Below are positions 11,913-22,495 of a stretch of 50,719 bases of DNA, piece after piece (position 1 is the stretch's first letter; each line of letters begins with the position of its first letter). The stretch is from Chara braunii (taxonomy: Eukaryota > Streptophyta > Charophyceae > Charales > Characeae): positions 90,626 through 141,344 of the forward strand of contig BFEA01000266.1 of assembly GCA_003427395.1 (NCBI GenBank), given 5' to 3'. The notes below the pieces were generated by a model. That model worked only from the letters and a program-made list of their open reading frames with translations. It did no database searches and was not told where the DNA came from. A program made the translations under genes and the position numbers.

Positions 11913-12396
11913 GGTCCTGGATCGACAATGTTTTCCAATCTCTTGAATGTGCATTCAATGATTTTTTCCTTTGAAAGAGATAGGAAACTAATGAACTTAC
12001 AAAAACAGGTGGTTTATGCCGAGTCCAGAATGATGAAGCATCCCGTTTCTGAAAAAGTATGGGGCAAAGAGAGAGTGGGATTGTTTTCTGAATGGGATGA
12101 TATCCAGGTAAAACAATCAGAAGTCTATGTTGAAGGACTTCGTGTCAAAGGAAATGTTGTCAATGATCGAATGACCAAGGACACCTTCCAAAAGTTGCTC
12201 CCAAAAAGGTCGTCAACACCAATGAAAGAAGTAAAACATCCATTTTACGAAGTTGCTCCGAAAGCCAAAGAGCGCAATGAGCTATGTGAATATGTTGCGT
12301 TGTATTATGAGGATATCTTAACATCACGTAAGCAAACCCACCAGGTCTGCAATAACCTGCACGAAACAACCTCGCATTGGGACAAAACACTGAATT
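11913..12396 (+). pseudogene. LINE ORF2 linker between endonuclease and reverse transcriptase
   Basis: The same frame as the endonuclease continues to 12396. It gives a helical, charged segment (RDRKLMNLQKQVVYAESRMM...) and AKERNELCEYVALYYEDILTS, the usual connecting stretch before the reverse transcriptase. It is cut at 12396 by an inserted inverted-repeat element, and the protein resumes at about 13349. Confidence 0.7.
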
Positions 12397-13344
12397 CGTG
12401 AAAACCTAACAAAACCACAAAACCTAACATTTTTTATAGAATGGAAAAGTAAAAGTCAAACTCTTTTTTTTTTACACATAAAAGACAGCGTTTTTAACTG
12501 TTTCCCGAGAAAGGAGGCAAAAAAGTTGGCAAAAACTCTAGTGATTCTCAAAATGTGCAAAAAAAAAAATTTGAATAACAAAACATGTTATAAGACTATA
12601 AGTGATTTTCAGTAGATTAAAAAAAAACATAGCTCAAACAAAATAATCTCTAAGAACCGCAAGGCGAACTTGAAAGATGTTAAGAAAAATAGTTTCAGTG
12701 ATTACTCATTTATAGAACTATAAGTCGTTTTCAGCAGTTTGGTAAAAACCAAGTTCTGCGAGAACTAGTTTATAGAACTGTAAATTAATATAATCTATTT
12801 TTAAGTTTATTGTAAAATCATTATAAAAAACTATATGTTATGTAAAAGAAGAATTCAAACAACTTTTGCCTCGGGAACACCTTCAAATTCTTAGCCAACC
12901 ACGATTTAAAATAAAAAAATAAAAAAATATTTAAATAAAAAATACTAAAAAACAATATATTCGTCCATGTATGAGGGAACATATCCAAGAGAATGTATTC
13001 GTGAATAGGAGAATATATGTGAGTGTTTGGAAAACCTCCGAGTAGTTTCATCATGCTTCATACCTTATAGAACTATAAATTTGATTTTTTCCAATAAACA
13101 AAAAATTGAGATATTTCGATTCTTGAACAAACGGTGCTTCGCTAGGTAGTGATTTTTTTGTAAAAGGACTTGCTTCTCTCCTCACCACTTCCAGTGGTTT
13201 GGAAAAAATACTTTTCTATTCATTTTTTGCGGTTAATTTACTTCACATAGAATGTTGTTTCATGTAGGAGGCCTGAAAAATGTACTATCAGAATCTTTAA
13301 AAAATTGTGTGCAAACGTAACAATTTTTTTTTTAGGTTTTCACG
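12397..13344. mobile_element. ~0.95-kb TIR element inserted in the LINE
   Basis: The block starts CGTGAAAACCTAA and ends TTAGGTTTTCACG, an exact 13-base terminal inverted repeat, and AATT is present on both sides as a possible target duplication. Because AATT also extends the palindrome, the boundary is ambiguous by 4 bases. The interior is AT-rich and non-coding, with repeated pieces like AGAACTATAAGT-GATTTTCAG (about 12584, 12712, 12768, 13066). It is a non-autonomous DNA element of unassigned superfamily. Confidence 0.7.
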
Positions 13345-13348
13345 AATT

Positions 13349-14302
13349 TTATGTTACAACACTATTGCCCGACTTTCGGGTGCTGGCAGACTAAATCTCG
13401 ATAGGCCAGTCACTTCAACAAAAGCTCTTGAAGCCTTAAAAGCAATGACAACAGGAAAAACCCTTGGAGATGATGGACTCCCAACGCAACTTTATCTATC
13501 CATTTGGTCAGGAATTGAAGAACATCGAACTGATATCTACAATGATGTACTAAAAGGCGACAGATTATCTGCAGGGATGTGTAGGGACATCATTTCGGTT
13601 TTCTTTAAAAGAGGAGACAAATTAGAAACACGTAACTGACGCCTGATATCAGTTTTGAATGTATCTTACTATAAGATAGTGACGAAAATACTCGCCAGGC
13701 GTCTGGCGCAGTACATGCCGTCTCTAGTGCATTCTCATCAAGCGGATTTCATTAAAGATCGTTCCATATTTGACAATATCACAACCTTCATTGAAACCTT
13801 AGCGGTAGTACAAAATGAAAACCTGGACATTGTTGTCCTGTTGTTGGACTTGGAGAAGGCGTATGACCGGGTAAACTGGTTATACGTCCTCACAACCCTC
13901 AACTGGATGGGTTTCGACCATAATTTCTGCAAATGGACTGAAATGTTGTACACAGTGTCAATAACAGCGGTCATGGTAAACGGTCGTCTTTCAAAAGAAT
14001 TTTCCCTAACGCGGTCATTACACCAAGGATGCCCACTTGCGCCCTTGCTTTTTGCTATCCAAATGAAAGGAGTCTTGAACAATATTCGGGCTCATTCCCA
14101 AATCGTTGGCCTGAAAGCAGGCCCCTCCCTGTACAAGGTGAAAGCCTTGGCGGATGATTTATTCGTGGTTCTTCAAAATACGCCGGAATCTCCAGTTGCA
14201 CTTAAATCCTGCCTGGACGAATACTCAAACCTGTTTGAAGTAGCCTTAAATCAGTGTTTTTCTTGCCAAATGGTTTTACACTGTGTGTTGAATGGGGTAT
14301 GA
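13349..14302 (+). pseudogene. LINE reverse transcriptase domain
   Basis: Visible reverse transcriptase blocks in order: RPVTSTKALEALKAM, GKTLGDDGLPTQLY, VFFKRGDKLETRN, then NVSYYKIVTKILARRL, HQADFIKDRSIFDN, LLLDLEKAYDRVNW (first catalytic Asp region), VNGRLSKEF, LHQGCPLAPLLFA and KALADDLFVV (the ADD catalytic pair). One in-frame TGA at 13637-13639 sits where the family has Trp before RPIS-like residues, which suggests TGG to TGA. The frame closes at 14300-14302 and homology becomes patchy to 15040. The catalytic residues are kept, but the gene is interrupted. Confidence 0.9.
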
Positions 14303-15040
14303 AACGCAGCAATGATAATGAATCGGAACGCTTCCTGACGTTCAGGTTGCCTTAAAGTACTATCCTGAGATGCAAGAGAATATCCTTACTCAGAAAGTTC
14401 TTCTTTGATTAGGCACATGGGGGAAAACTCCCCCTCTGTCTTTGTTTGGACGGACCCTAGTGGTAAACTGAGCCTTATTTGCTCTACAATAGTTTGCAAG
14501 CAAAGTTTGAGGCTTGAGCAACCTCTCCTACTCTCTTATTAAACGGAGAGCAGCAAAACTGGTTTGGAAACCTTACGATGGAGAGAGTGGGTCGTTCATT
14601 TATAAAGTTGTTTGGGAAATGCTCTGCTGCCCTCGTAGTGAGGGCGGACTGGGCATTTGAGATCCATAGAGATAGATTATGGCAATGTTTTGCAATTGGA
14701 TTGTTAAAGCCAGTCTTATTTCCCCGGCCCCTCATTACGTGTGCGGCCAAAACCATTTTGAGTCGCGAATAGAACTTGAGCGGCCCGAAGATGTATGGAC
14801 CTGCCTTCAGTTGTATTTGTATTAAAGACGTCATATTAAATCTCCACTTTGGGCAATCATTATTCAAGCTTGGAAAAAGCTCAGACCAAATACCTGGACT
14901 GAGCCTCAGACAAAAACCGAAGTACTGGCTCAACCGTTATTTGAAAATCCAAAAATCCGAGACCAATCTGGAGACTGGTTCAAAGCGGACTCCTAAAAGG
15001 CAAGCTTTGGTCGTTAATGGATAGAGAGAGAAATACTGCG
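14303..15040 (+). pseudogene. LINE ORF2 thumb/connector, heavily frameshifted
   Basis: There are fragments in shifting plus-strand frames: VRADWAFEIHRDRLWQCFAI near 14640-14700 (like the GGLGI...Q..AL..RW block of LINEs) and TEVLAQPLFENPKIRDQSG near 14915-14975 (like the QPLFxNPxI block). No long frame survives. Confidence 0.55.
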
Positions 15041-16250
15041 AATAAAGGATCTGTGGGACCCGATTATGGGAACATGGATAACAGACGAAGTGATGAGACA
15101 ACGACTGGGTCGGGTGAGACATATGAAGGATAGGAAACAAACGTTAATCAATGCAATTTCACAGTCTCGGAAGCAAACGTTAGCACCTGATGGGATAGAT
15201 CCTCCGGGCACTTGGTTCACAAACTCAGATCCTCCACTGCAGCAAGTTTGGAAACTGATCTCCATTGACGAAAATGGTCAAAGGAAGTTTCAAAGTTGGT
15301 CAGTTGCTCAACTTAACCTCGTGGAGGAGGAGAAGGAAAATCTCCCACCTCCATTGGGCACAACTCTTCAACAATTCAGAGTATTTGAATATATGAACCT
15401 AGATGGTTCTATGTCAGGTCAATTGTTCAATAAAGGAAAGTCAGTTTAACAGATGAAAATAAAATCCCGCCCTGTGGGAATGGACCATAATAGGCCCTAG
15501 TGGATCAAATGCCAACTTCGTTGAATACACGATCAAAGTTGGTTATGCTGTGAACCAGCCACTAAAACAACCCACAGTGGTAGTTTGGGCTAGATGGGCT
15601 CAACTTCTGCAAATAGATGGAATGGACCTCGATCAAGCATTAACCTCTTGTTGGGCTCAGTTGCCACAAATTCCAAATCAGAGGCATGCCTCTCTGTTGT
15701 GGTTAGTACCTTTAGTCTCAACCCCCTCAATAGTCTGGCTTGCTGAACGGGGAATTAGAATCGACCTCAAATGCCCCGGGTGTCAATAGGCATTTGAATC
15801 TTTCATCCACCTATGGTGGGACTGCCCGGTCTCCAGTAGATTTTGGAATTGGATCATCAAACATTGGAACCGAGTTTCGAACACTGCAATGGATTGGTCC
15901 AAGGAATGGACTCTGTTGGGTGGCCTTCCAGCAGGTCTTCCCAAATCGAAGGGCTGGGGATACGTAGCCCAGATCTTTCGGCCCACATGTTTCGCAGTCA
16001 TCTGGCAACACCGCAATGATACTGTGTTTGATGCGAAAGATTGGACCAATAAGCAATTCTGCAACACATTCTGTTTGTGAATGAGACGAACCATTTATAA
16101 GGATTGGCGAAGAAAAGTCAGATACCCCAAGCTTTCACCTTCTGGGCTGCAGTGGTTCCAAGAGACTTGGGCAATTGGTAACACTATAGTGAGTGTGGAA
16201 AAAAATCATATCACTTTCAGTGGCTGGTTGCTCCAGGACTAATAGGCTAT
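15041..16250 (+). pseudogene. LINE ORF2 C-terminal region with zinc knuckle
   Basis: The region starts with LRIKDLWDPIMGTWITDEVM (compare DLWGT and GTWKS in the LINE at 1-1605), open to 15449. After a frameshift, one frame from about 15487 to 16080 gives WEWTIIGPSGSNANFVEYTI, VSTPSIVWLAERGI, LKCPGC, a TAG stop at 15787-15789, then SFIHLWWDCPVSSRFWNWI (His and Cys of a zf-RVT-type knuckle). The tail CFAVIWQHRNDTVF is the last conserved block of plant LINE ORF2. It stops at 16078-16080 but reads on weakly to about 16245. Confidence 0.8.
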
Positions 16251-16914
16251 TAGCTGGTTCTTGCCTTATCTGCACATGGTCATTATTTTCAACCTGGCTG
16301 GCTCGGTTGACATTGGCATTATTAATTGGGTCGCAGTAGACAGTCAGTCTTCGGCGGCGAACAGAGGAGGGAGCAGTAATTATCTTCAAACAAACCCTAC
16401 CCCACTGATAGGGGCAGAGCTGGGTAATTTAGGCCGCAAGGCCGACACTTGGGTACGAAGTCACAATTTGGTAAGATATAATAGAGGACGTATATAGGCC
16501 TCGTGCGTTGTTGTAATAGTTGAGATCTTACTTTACAGTACATTCAATAGATATTCCCCGTATGTTAATTTCTTCTTAGTTTCCCAATTCAGGCAAGTAG
16601 GTAGAAGAGCTTTTTCGAGTAATGGGGGGTGAGGTACTATTATTATTATTTCCTTTTTTAGAATTGTGTGACTTTTAAGGCCGTGAGGACAATTTTGTGA
16701 TGTCAATTTGGGATTGTTGTTTTTAAACCACCAGTACTTGGCCCAGCTATCGGCCGCGGGCCTTCCCCGTTAACGCGCTGACGCCTTCGAGGGTCGACCA
16801 AGGGAAGGCCCGGTCGCTACTTGAAGACCGGGCCCCACGACAACAAAGACAGAAAAAAAAAAATTCAGACACACAAAAAATAAAAAAGAAAAAAAACGAA
16901 AGGTAAAAAACAAA
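16251..16914. other. LINE 3' end and spacer, no gene seen
   Basis: Probably LINE 3' untranslated sequence up to about 16650, followed by a GC-rich stretch and an A-rich run (16853-16905) leading into (GA)n. Nothing else was recognised. Confidence 0.4.
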
Positions 16915-16971
<57 letters not shown>

Positions 16972-17215
16972 CAACGGGAATGCATCTTCCCACGAAAGCG
17001 GGAAGATTCATTCCCGTTTTCGTTTTTNGAAACNNGAGAGAGAGAGAGAGAGAGAGAGAGGCGGCGACCTGCATGGAGGGCCGCGGCGAACTCGCCGCCT
17101 CTCTCTCTCTCTCTCATTTCAAAAAACGAAAACGGAAATGAATCTTCCCGCTTTCGTGGGAAGATCCATTCCCGTTTCGAGAATAGGCAATGGAAACGTC
17201 GGCGCATGAGTGAGT

Positions 17216-17279
<64 letters not shown>

Positions 17280-17421
17280 GCGACCTGCACGGAGAACCGC
17301 GGTGAACTCGCCGCCTCTCTCTCTCTCTCATTTCAAAAAATGAAAACGGGAATGAATCTTCCCGCTTTCGTGGGAATATTCATTCCCATTTCAAGAATAG
17401 GCAATGGAAACGTCGGCGCAT

Positions 17422-17503
<82 letters not shown>
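16915..17503. repeat. Array of (GA)n, palindromic hairpin units and (GT)n
   Basis: (GA)n at 16921-16968, 17036-17060, 17218-17276 and 17475-17503, and (GT)n at 17424-17474. Between them a composite unit repeats: GGCGGCGACCTGCA...ACTCGCCGCC followed by (CT)n (17061-17117 and 17276-17329), then the palindrome CTTCCCGCTTTCGTGGGAAG with flanks ATGAAT and ATTCATTCCC (16990-17022 in reverse, 17138-17176, 17352-17390). Ns at 17028 and 17034-17035 show uncertain base calls. Confidence 0.8.
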
Positions 17504-17838
17504 NNNNNNNNNNNNNNNNNNNNNNNNNNNNNNNNNNNNNNNNNNNNNNNNNNNNNNNNNNNNNNNNNNNNNNNNNNNNNNNNNNNNNNNNNNNNNNNNN
17601 NNNNNNNNNNNNNNNNNNNNNNNNNNNNNNNNNNNNNNNNNNNNNNNNNNNNNNNNNNNNNNNNNNNNNNNNNNNNNNNNNNNNNNNNNNNNNNNNNNNN
17701 NNNNNNNNNNNNNNNNNNNNNNNNNNNNNNNNNNNNNNNNNNNNNNNNNNNNNNNNNNNNNNNNNNNNNNNNNNNNNNNNNNNNNNNNNNNNNNNNNNNN
17801 NNNNNNNNNNNNNNNNNNNNNNNNNNNNNNNNNNNNNN
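17504..17838. other. Assembly gap (335 Ns)
   Basis: A run of N between (GA)n on the left and a poly-T run on the right. The sequence is unknown, and its length may be an assembler estimate. Confidence 0.98.
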
Positions 17839-18060
17839 TTTTTTTTTTTTTTTTTTTTTCTGATTTTTTTTACCGTGTTCTTCTCCGAGGACGTTCGGGA
17901 GGTTAGCGCCCGGTAGTTCAAGCCTCGGCAAGGCTCGGCATACCGGTCGGCCGAGGCTCGGACTTGATAGCTGGGCCAAGTACGTGAGGGTTTTTTTGTC
18001 CCTAGGTTTGGGGAATGTCAGAGCAGCGGTCAGGATTCGGCCTTTTCTGCTTCTGGACTA
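17839..18060. other. Poly-T and GC-rich spacer, no gene seen
   Basis: Poly-T flanks the gap. There is a GC-rich stretch with GAGGCTCGG-type repeats at 17920-17960. No coding frame is supported. Confidence 0.4.
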
Positions 18061-18200
18061 TAATCCCCAACGCCTACACCATAAGCCGGGTAATGGTCCC
18101 AGAGGTTACCTTTTTCCGGGTTGTTTTTGTTAAGGGATTTCGGACCTTCTTTTGCCTGATTCTAATGAAATGCAAAGTTGATTTGTAAAAAAAAACAAAG
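18061..18200 (+). mobile_element. SINE-like copy with A-rich tail
   Basis: AAGCCGGGTAATGGTCCCAG, then ACCTTTTTCCGGGTTGTTTT, and an A-rich 3' end at 18187-18203. The core matches the reverse complement of 37736-37875, a SINE insertion with its own target duplication. Confidence 0.55.
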
Positions 18201-18237
18201 AAATAGTTGGTTTTCACAACTTCTATTCATCAATCAA

Positions 18238-18325
18238 GTTCCTTCGTCTGGATTCGAACAGGGGTCTGTATTTTCGACAATTCATGGGTGTACCCACTGA
18301 GCAAGGCTCTTGGGGTTGATCCAAT
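18238..18325 (-). mobile_element. tRNA-derived SINE-like sequence
   Basis: On the minus strand, A-box-like TTGCTCAGTGGG (18294-18305) and B-box TGTTCGAATCC (18250-18260), 45 bases apart as in tRNA genes. There are no pairing acceptor arms. The segment GTACACCCATGAATTGTCGA resembles the piece at 27541-27620. Confidence 0.65.
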
Positions 18326-18597
18326 ATTTCGAATGTACAGGGACCGTCGAATGTTGTGGAGTATGTTAAAGAAAAAGAGAAGAAAAAAAAAATGTTGTGG
18401 AGTGGAGCGCGGCCCCAAGCAGGCATTTGGCCACCAAAGATCCAAGAGGGTGGATGGTTCAGATTCGTTCAACCAGGTCCTGGTGTATTCGCCTCGCTTC
18501 ACTTCCCACCGTGTATGTATATTCGCGTCTGAGCTGCAATTGTACAGACGCCATGTTTTTGTCCTTCCACACCTGGGCAGCGGTTTGGGCGAAGCGA

Positions 18598-18633
18598 AGG
18601 TCAGATCGCACTGGCAAAAAGCGATTGGAATAA
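18598..18633 (+). mobile_element. Left arm of a foldback MITE split by Harbinger
   Basis: It contains GATCGCACTGGCAAAAAGCG followed by ATTGGAATAA. Joined across the Harbinger element to 30488 onward it restores the arm seen intact near 37458 (CACTGGCAAAGAGGATTGTA then GTGTCTGAATGTGGACG). It also mirrors the right arm of the same MITE at 30580-30617, where ACTTATTCCAATCC is the exact complement across the insertion point. TAA at 18631-18633 is the left copy of the 3-bp target duplication. Confidence 0.85.
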
Positions 18634-18654
18634 GGGCGTCGTTAGACACTCCTC
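18634..18654 (+). repeat. Left terminal inverted repeat of the Harbinger element
   Basis: GGGCGTCGTTAGACACTCC and two more bases. It matches the reverse complement of 30467-30487 at all but two of 21 positions and directly follows the TAA target duplication. Confidence 0.88.
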
Positions 18655-19581
18655 GAGCCGTCCTCGGAGTTCGGAGTTCGAGGACGAATCCTCAGAATTT
18701 TTTACGTTTTTTTGAGGTGTCGTTCCACCTGTCATCGGAGAATCGCCCCGAGGACGAATCGCCCCGAGGACGAATCCTCGGGGCCCTCCCGCGGCCAGTT
18801 TCATGATATTATACACGGCCGCGAGGGTGTTGTCTGGCCTTCGATTCGGGATGTCCGTGTTGGAGACGTGGTGGTCCAGTAGGCGGACGGCGGTACTACG
18901 TCACGGGGCGCGAAGAAGAAAATCGCCAACACGGGAACGGCCCCGTTCGAATTTCGAAATTCGAATTTGCGCCCTGCGGAGCGACGGTGTGGCGGCGCAC
19001 ACGAGGGTCGGTGAGGACGGGGGGCAGTGCACGTCTCGAAGGGTTTCGACTCCCATGGCATTGCGCACTTGAGTGGCGCCGCACCGCCACCGTCTCCAGG
19101 GTGTTCGACGTTGCGCCGCGCTTCGTATGCTGCCGACAGTTGCGCTCGTGACGCAGAGGGGCGTGGCGGTTCCGTACTTCAGCAGTGGTGGGCGGATGCT
19201 CCAATCGGGGTGGAACATCGTTAAGCACGGTTGCATTGCTCACCTGATTGCAGGCGCCTTCAATCGCGGTGGGAGAGGTGCACGCAGGTGGGTGGCGAGG
19301 AAGGTTGCTTTTCCTGTCCGAAGAGCGAAATGGAGGGCTGCGATCGCGATGGTCGTGTTGTGTTGTCCAGTGCGGAGAAGACAGCTGTCGCGGCGGCTGC
19401 TGTCGCAGTTGTCCATCGATTCCAACTAAAGAGGGCAGCTGGGCGCATGAAAGTGACGCTTTCCAGGCGGCGGCAGAGGCTTCTGCTGCAGAGGGTGTTG
19501 GACGCCCCGGACTGCGTTACTAGTTCTGAGGCAGTGCTTCAACTATGATTTGCAATAGGATGCGGTGTGCTTCGTCGGTAG
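18655..19581 (+). other. Harbinger 5' internal region, degraded
   Basis: GC-rich. It carries repeats of CGAGGACGAATC (18685, 18753, 18768). An Ala/Arg-rich frame near 19370-19500 (AAAAVAVVHRFQLKRAAGRM...) may be the degraded N-terminal part of the transposase. An in-frame TAG at 19579-19581 separates it from the recognisable domain. Confidence 0.45.
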
Positions 19582-20224
19582 ACGCCACGTTGGTGGATGA
19601 GGCGGAGAACCGGCAGGACTTGGGAGGATTTGCGGCTCTGCGATGACGCGACGGACGACTACTTCCGGGAAAAGCTCCGCATGTCGAGGATAGTTTTCAT
19701 GGAGATCAGCGAAGCCTGTGCACCTCTCTTGCAATGACAGGTGACGTTCTACAGGGAGCCACTTCCGCTGGAGCAGATCGTCGCCTATGCGATGTACAGG
19801 TGGGCTACAGGAGAGTCATACGACAACAGCACCTCATATTTCGGCATAGGCAGGGCTTTCAAAATTTTGGACGTGCGCGATGTGACAAACGCTTTGTTGA
19901 GGGTCTATAGGGACAGGATATCGTGGGCGACGGGGGTGTGGAAACACGTCGTGTTGCGGGCGTTTCTGGACAAGGGTTTTCCAAACTGCCATGGCGCTGT
20001 TGACTGCACACACATCTACGTGGACAAATCGACGAATGTGCCCGACGAGAACTACTGTGCGTGCTAGACGTGTTCGTTGGATATCCGGGGAGCTGCCACG
20101 ACATCAGGGTGATCCAACTGTCGAGTCTGTCGAGGCGCGCAAAAGAGGGAGTGTTTTTTCGTGGCCCGCCTGTGACGCTGCCGAGGGGGGTGAGGACGAA
20201 CGGATACAACTTGGGCGACAACGG
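19582..20224 (+). pseudogene. PIF/Harbinger transposase, N-terminal and central part
   Basis: The product resembles the DDE_Tnp_4-type nuclease of PIF/Harbinger elements. Conserved segments in order: DDYFREKLRMSRIVFMEI, then TFYREPLPLEQIVAYAMYRW, FGIGRAFKI, LRAFLDKGFPNCHGAVDCTH (first catalytic Asp in DCTHI), VDKSTNVPDENY, then after a break LDVFVGYPGSCHDIRVIQLS and finally NGYNLGDN (second Asp region). Damage: an in-frame TGA at 19735-19737 (probably a former CGA), and a loss of about 20 codons with a frameshift near 20055 between DENY and the LDVFVGYPG block. The frame is then cut after 20224 by the 8.3-kb insertion. The gene resumes at 28540 in the same reading frame. It once catalysed cut-and-paste transposition, and is now dead. 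Confidence 0.9.
20216..20224. repeat. Left target-site duplication CGACAACGG
   Basis: The nine bases CGACAACGG occur here and at 28531-28539, exactly at the two points where the transposase frame breaks and resumes. A 9-bp duplication is typical of Mutator-like elements. Confidence 0.85.
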
Positions 20225-22495
20225 TGTCGAGCACATCGGTCCGGCACCGCACGAGGCAGCGCGGGACCCTCCCGACCGCGTCACGCAGGAGTTGGTTTAA
20301 ACCCTTCGTCACAAATAATACATGTAGAGCTTCCTTAGGCCGCTCCGACCGAGTGCGCCAGCCATACCTCTCGCGAGCCCCTACGACAGGATAAGGCCTA
20401 CGCGAGGCACGACTTACCTACACCTTACGGGAGTTGTCACCTCCCTTCGGTGGGTGTATCCCTGCCGAGCTACCAGTCCACAGTACGAGAGCTAATCATT
20501 TGCAATCGCAGAGGCGGACCAGCCGAGGGCGTTTCTCGTTCGCTGTAGCATAGGGGGTACACGCGGTAATACGCCGCTATCGGACCCGCTCGTGACCTGA
20601 CATCTTGGGGGGCTGAGGTCCCAAGCGCAACTCGTCGTCGGTCGACTAGGACGCATCCCACACACCATGCGCACACCACATTACGAACACAAAAATAAAA
20701 CACACACACACACACATACGAAATGACACAACACAAACAACGCGACAACGCTCCTAGCCCCTGGTAGCCAACCCATACCTTTTCGATGCGGAAATCGGAT
20801 AGGCGTCGCGCGCGAGCCGTGATATAAAACCGCGCGGACGCAGGGCTGACTCATATCGACCCGCAATGCACGCGTACGCGGTCCTCGTTAATCTCGAGGG
20901 CCGCCTTCGACACTCAAGTGTCGGCTGACACGCGCCTTGAGGGTTAATCTCTCGACGCTGGACAACCGCCATGTGCGGTTGAGGACCACACACCCTCTTT
21001 TGCACCCTTATGCAGAGTGGGTGGTACACAGGTCTATACCTGTGGTGGTAGTCATCTCTCGCGACCCTAGGGGTAAATCCTCCCTGGGCTTGGGCGAAAG
21101 TCAAGGGGTTTGACTTTTACGGCTGCCACGGACTACAACGTCCAACCATAAAAATCTCTAAAAAGCAAAGGATAAGGAATAGGCCGACGGTTCCCCTGCC
21201 TAACAAATAAAATCATAGCCCTGGGGTACCTTCCCCTTTTCGCACGGTGTCGGCGGCCTATAGAAATCCCAAACATTCATCCATATGTGTCGGTCCCTTT
21301 TGATCCCATAACTCTTAAACACTAGGGCGGCGAAACGTTGCGCGCGGGATTCAAATATAATGCCGCGCAGTTGCGGGTCTATCTCATACCAACCAACAAT
21401 GTCAACCCCATGTGGTAATCGCGGCTCCGGCCTCGCGATATTGAATGGCTGAAGGAATATACCGCGAGGGGGTCCCCCCCTCACGATATTGAACGGCTAA
21501 AAGACACGCCGTTTGGCCCGCGCGGCGCTTCCGCCCTCAGGGTGGGGTGCCTTGATGGGCAAAGCAAATAGGCTTTGTGCGATGGGGAATCCTTCCCTTG
21601 CAGAGCCTAGGGCTTGGGATGTCCTGGACAAGGACCTTGAATCTCGGCCCAGGACCAACGTCCGACTAAGAAAATCCTCAAGAAGCAAAGCAAAAAGAAA
21701 GGGTCTTCCCTTGGCCTCTCAGTCTTAACCACTGAGTGTGCTCTTTGTACGGGGCCCCTTAACCCATGCAAACATTCACCCCGGTTACACCCATAAATAC
21801 ATATATAAAAAGGAAAAGTATGTGACGATCACTTCTCACAGTCTCATTGGAGTCCCTCACAGCCATACGTATATATGTGATTGCAGGCAACCAAATCCAG
21901 AATCTGACTCATAGCACATACCTGCAAATCACATCAACGAGTCAATCAACAGCCCACACACTACACGGAGTCAACCCCAACCATCTTCAACACTCATACC
22001 CCTTGCTTTAGCCATGCAAGCCCCATCCTCTTGTCCAACCAACCTTAATTAAATACTCAGTACCTTTGTTAAATAGTCATTCAATAAAATTCCGGGTAAA
22101 ACCTTAACGAAACAATGAAATCACCAGGGCTAAAACCTTTTAGGTTGAGTGTGGAGGGTGAGTTGGAATCGAGTCGTAAAGCGACGAATCGGCAACCGAC
22201 CTGTTATCAGGGATAACAGATGATGATCCTCAAGGGATCAATCTGAATCTAGTCCGGATCTTGAATCAATAGATCAAGAAGGTCTGTAACACATGACAGG
22301 TCAATGCCCCAGGCTGAACCTATAAGTTCATGAAAAACAATCTCCATATCGTGACCTTACCCAAATCATCCTAATTAACAATGTTTAAACCTACCTCTTA
22401 AGCAATATGGCAAAATCTTCCCTTAGTCAGAGTGGACTTATCAAAATCTTCATTTATCAAAACATAATCGATCTCTTTTAAACTAAAAAACTTTC

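Larger units (their letters stand above)
8324..16650 (+). mobile_element. Decayed LINE (non-LTR) retrotransposon
   Basis: The order ORF1, APE-type endonuclease, reverse transcriptase and C-terminal zinc knuckle on the plus strand is that of a plant L1-like element. The parts are listed separately. The copy carries many in-frame stops and frameshifts and two nested inverted-repeat elements (about 9388-9905 and 12397-13344). A short ATT-repeat (ACTATTATTATTATT near 16636) may be its 3' tail, but the 3' limit is inferred. Confidence 0.8.

Noticed and set aside
14484-14933. Minus-strand 149-residue frame
   Set aside because: It lies opposite the recognisable LINE connector on the plus strand and has no domain of its own.
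16770-17423. Frames of Ser-Leu or Arg-Glu repeats
   Set aside because: They are translations of (GA)n or (CT)n and include N positions.
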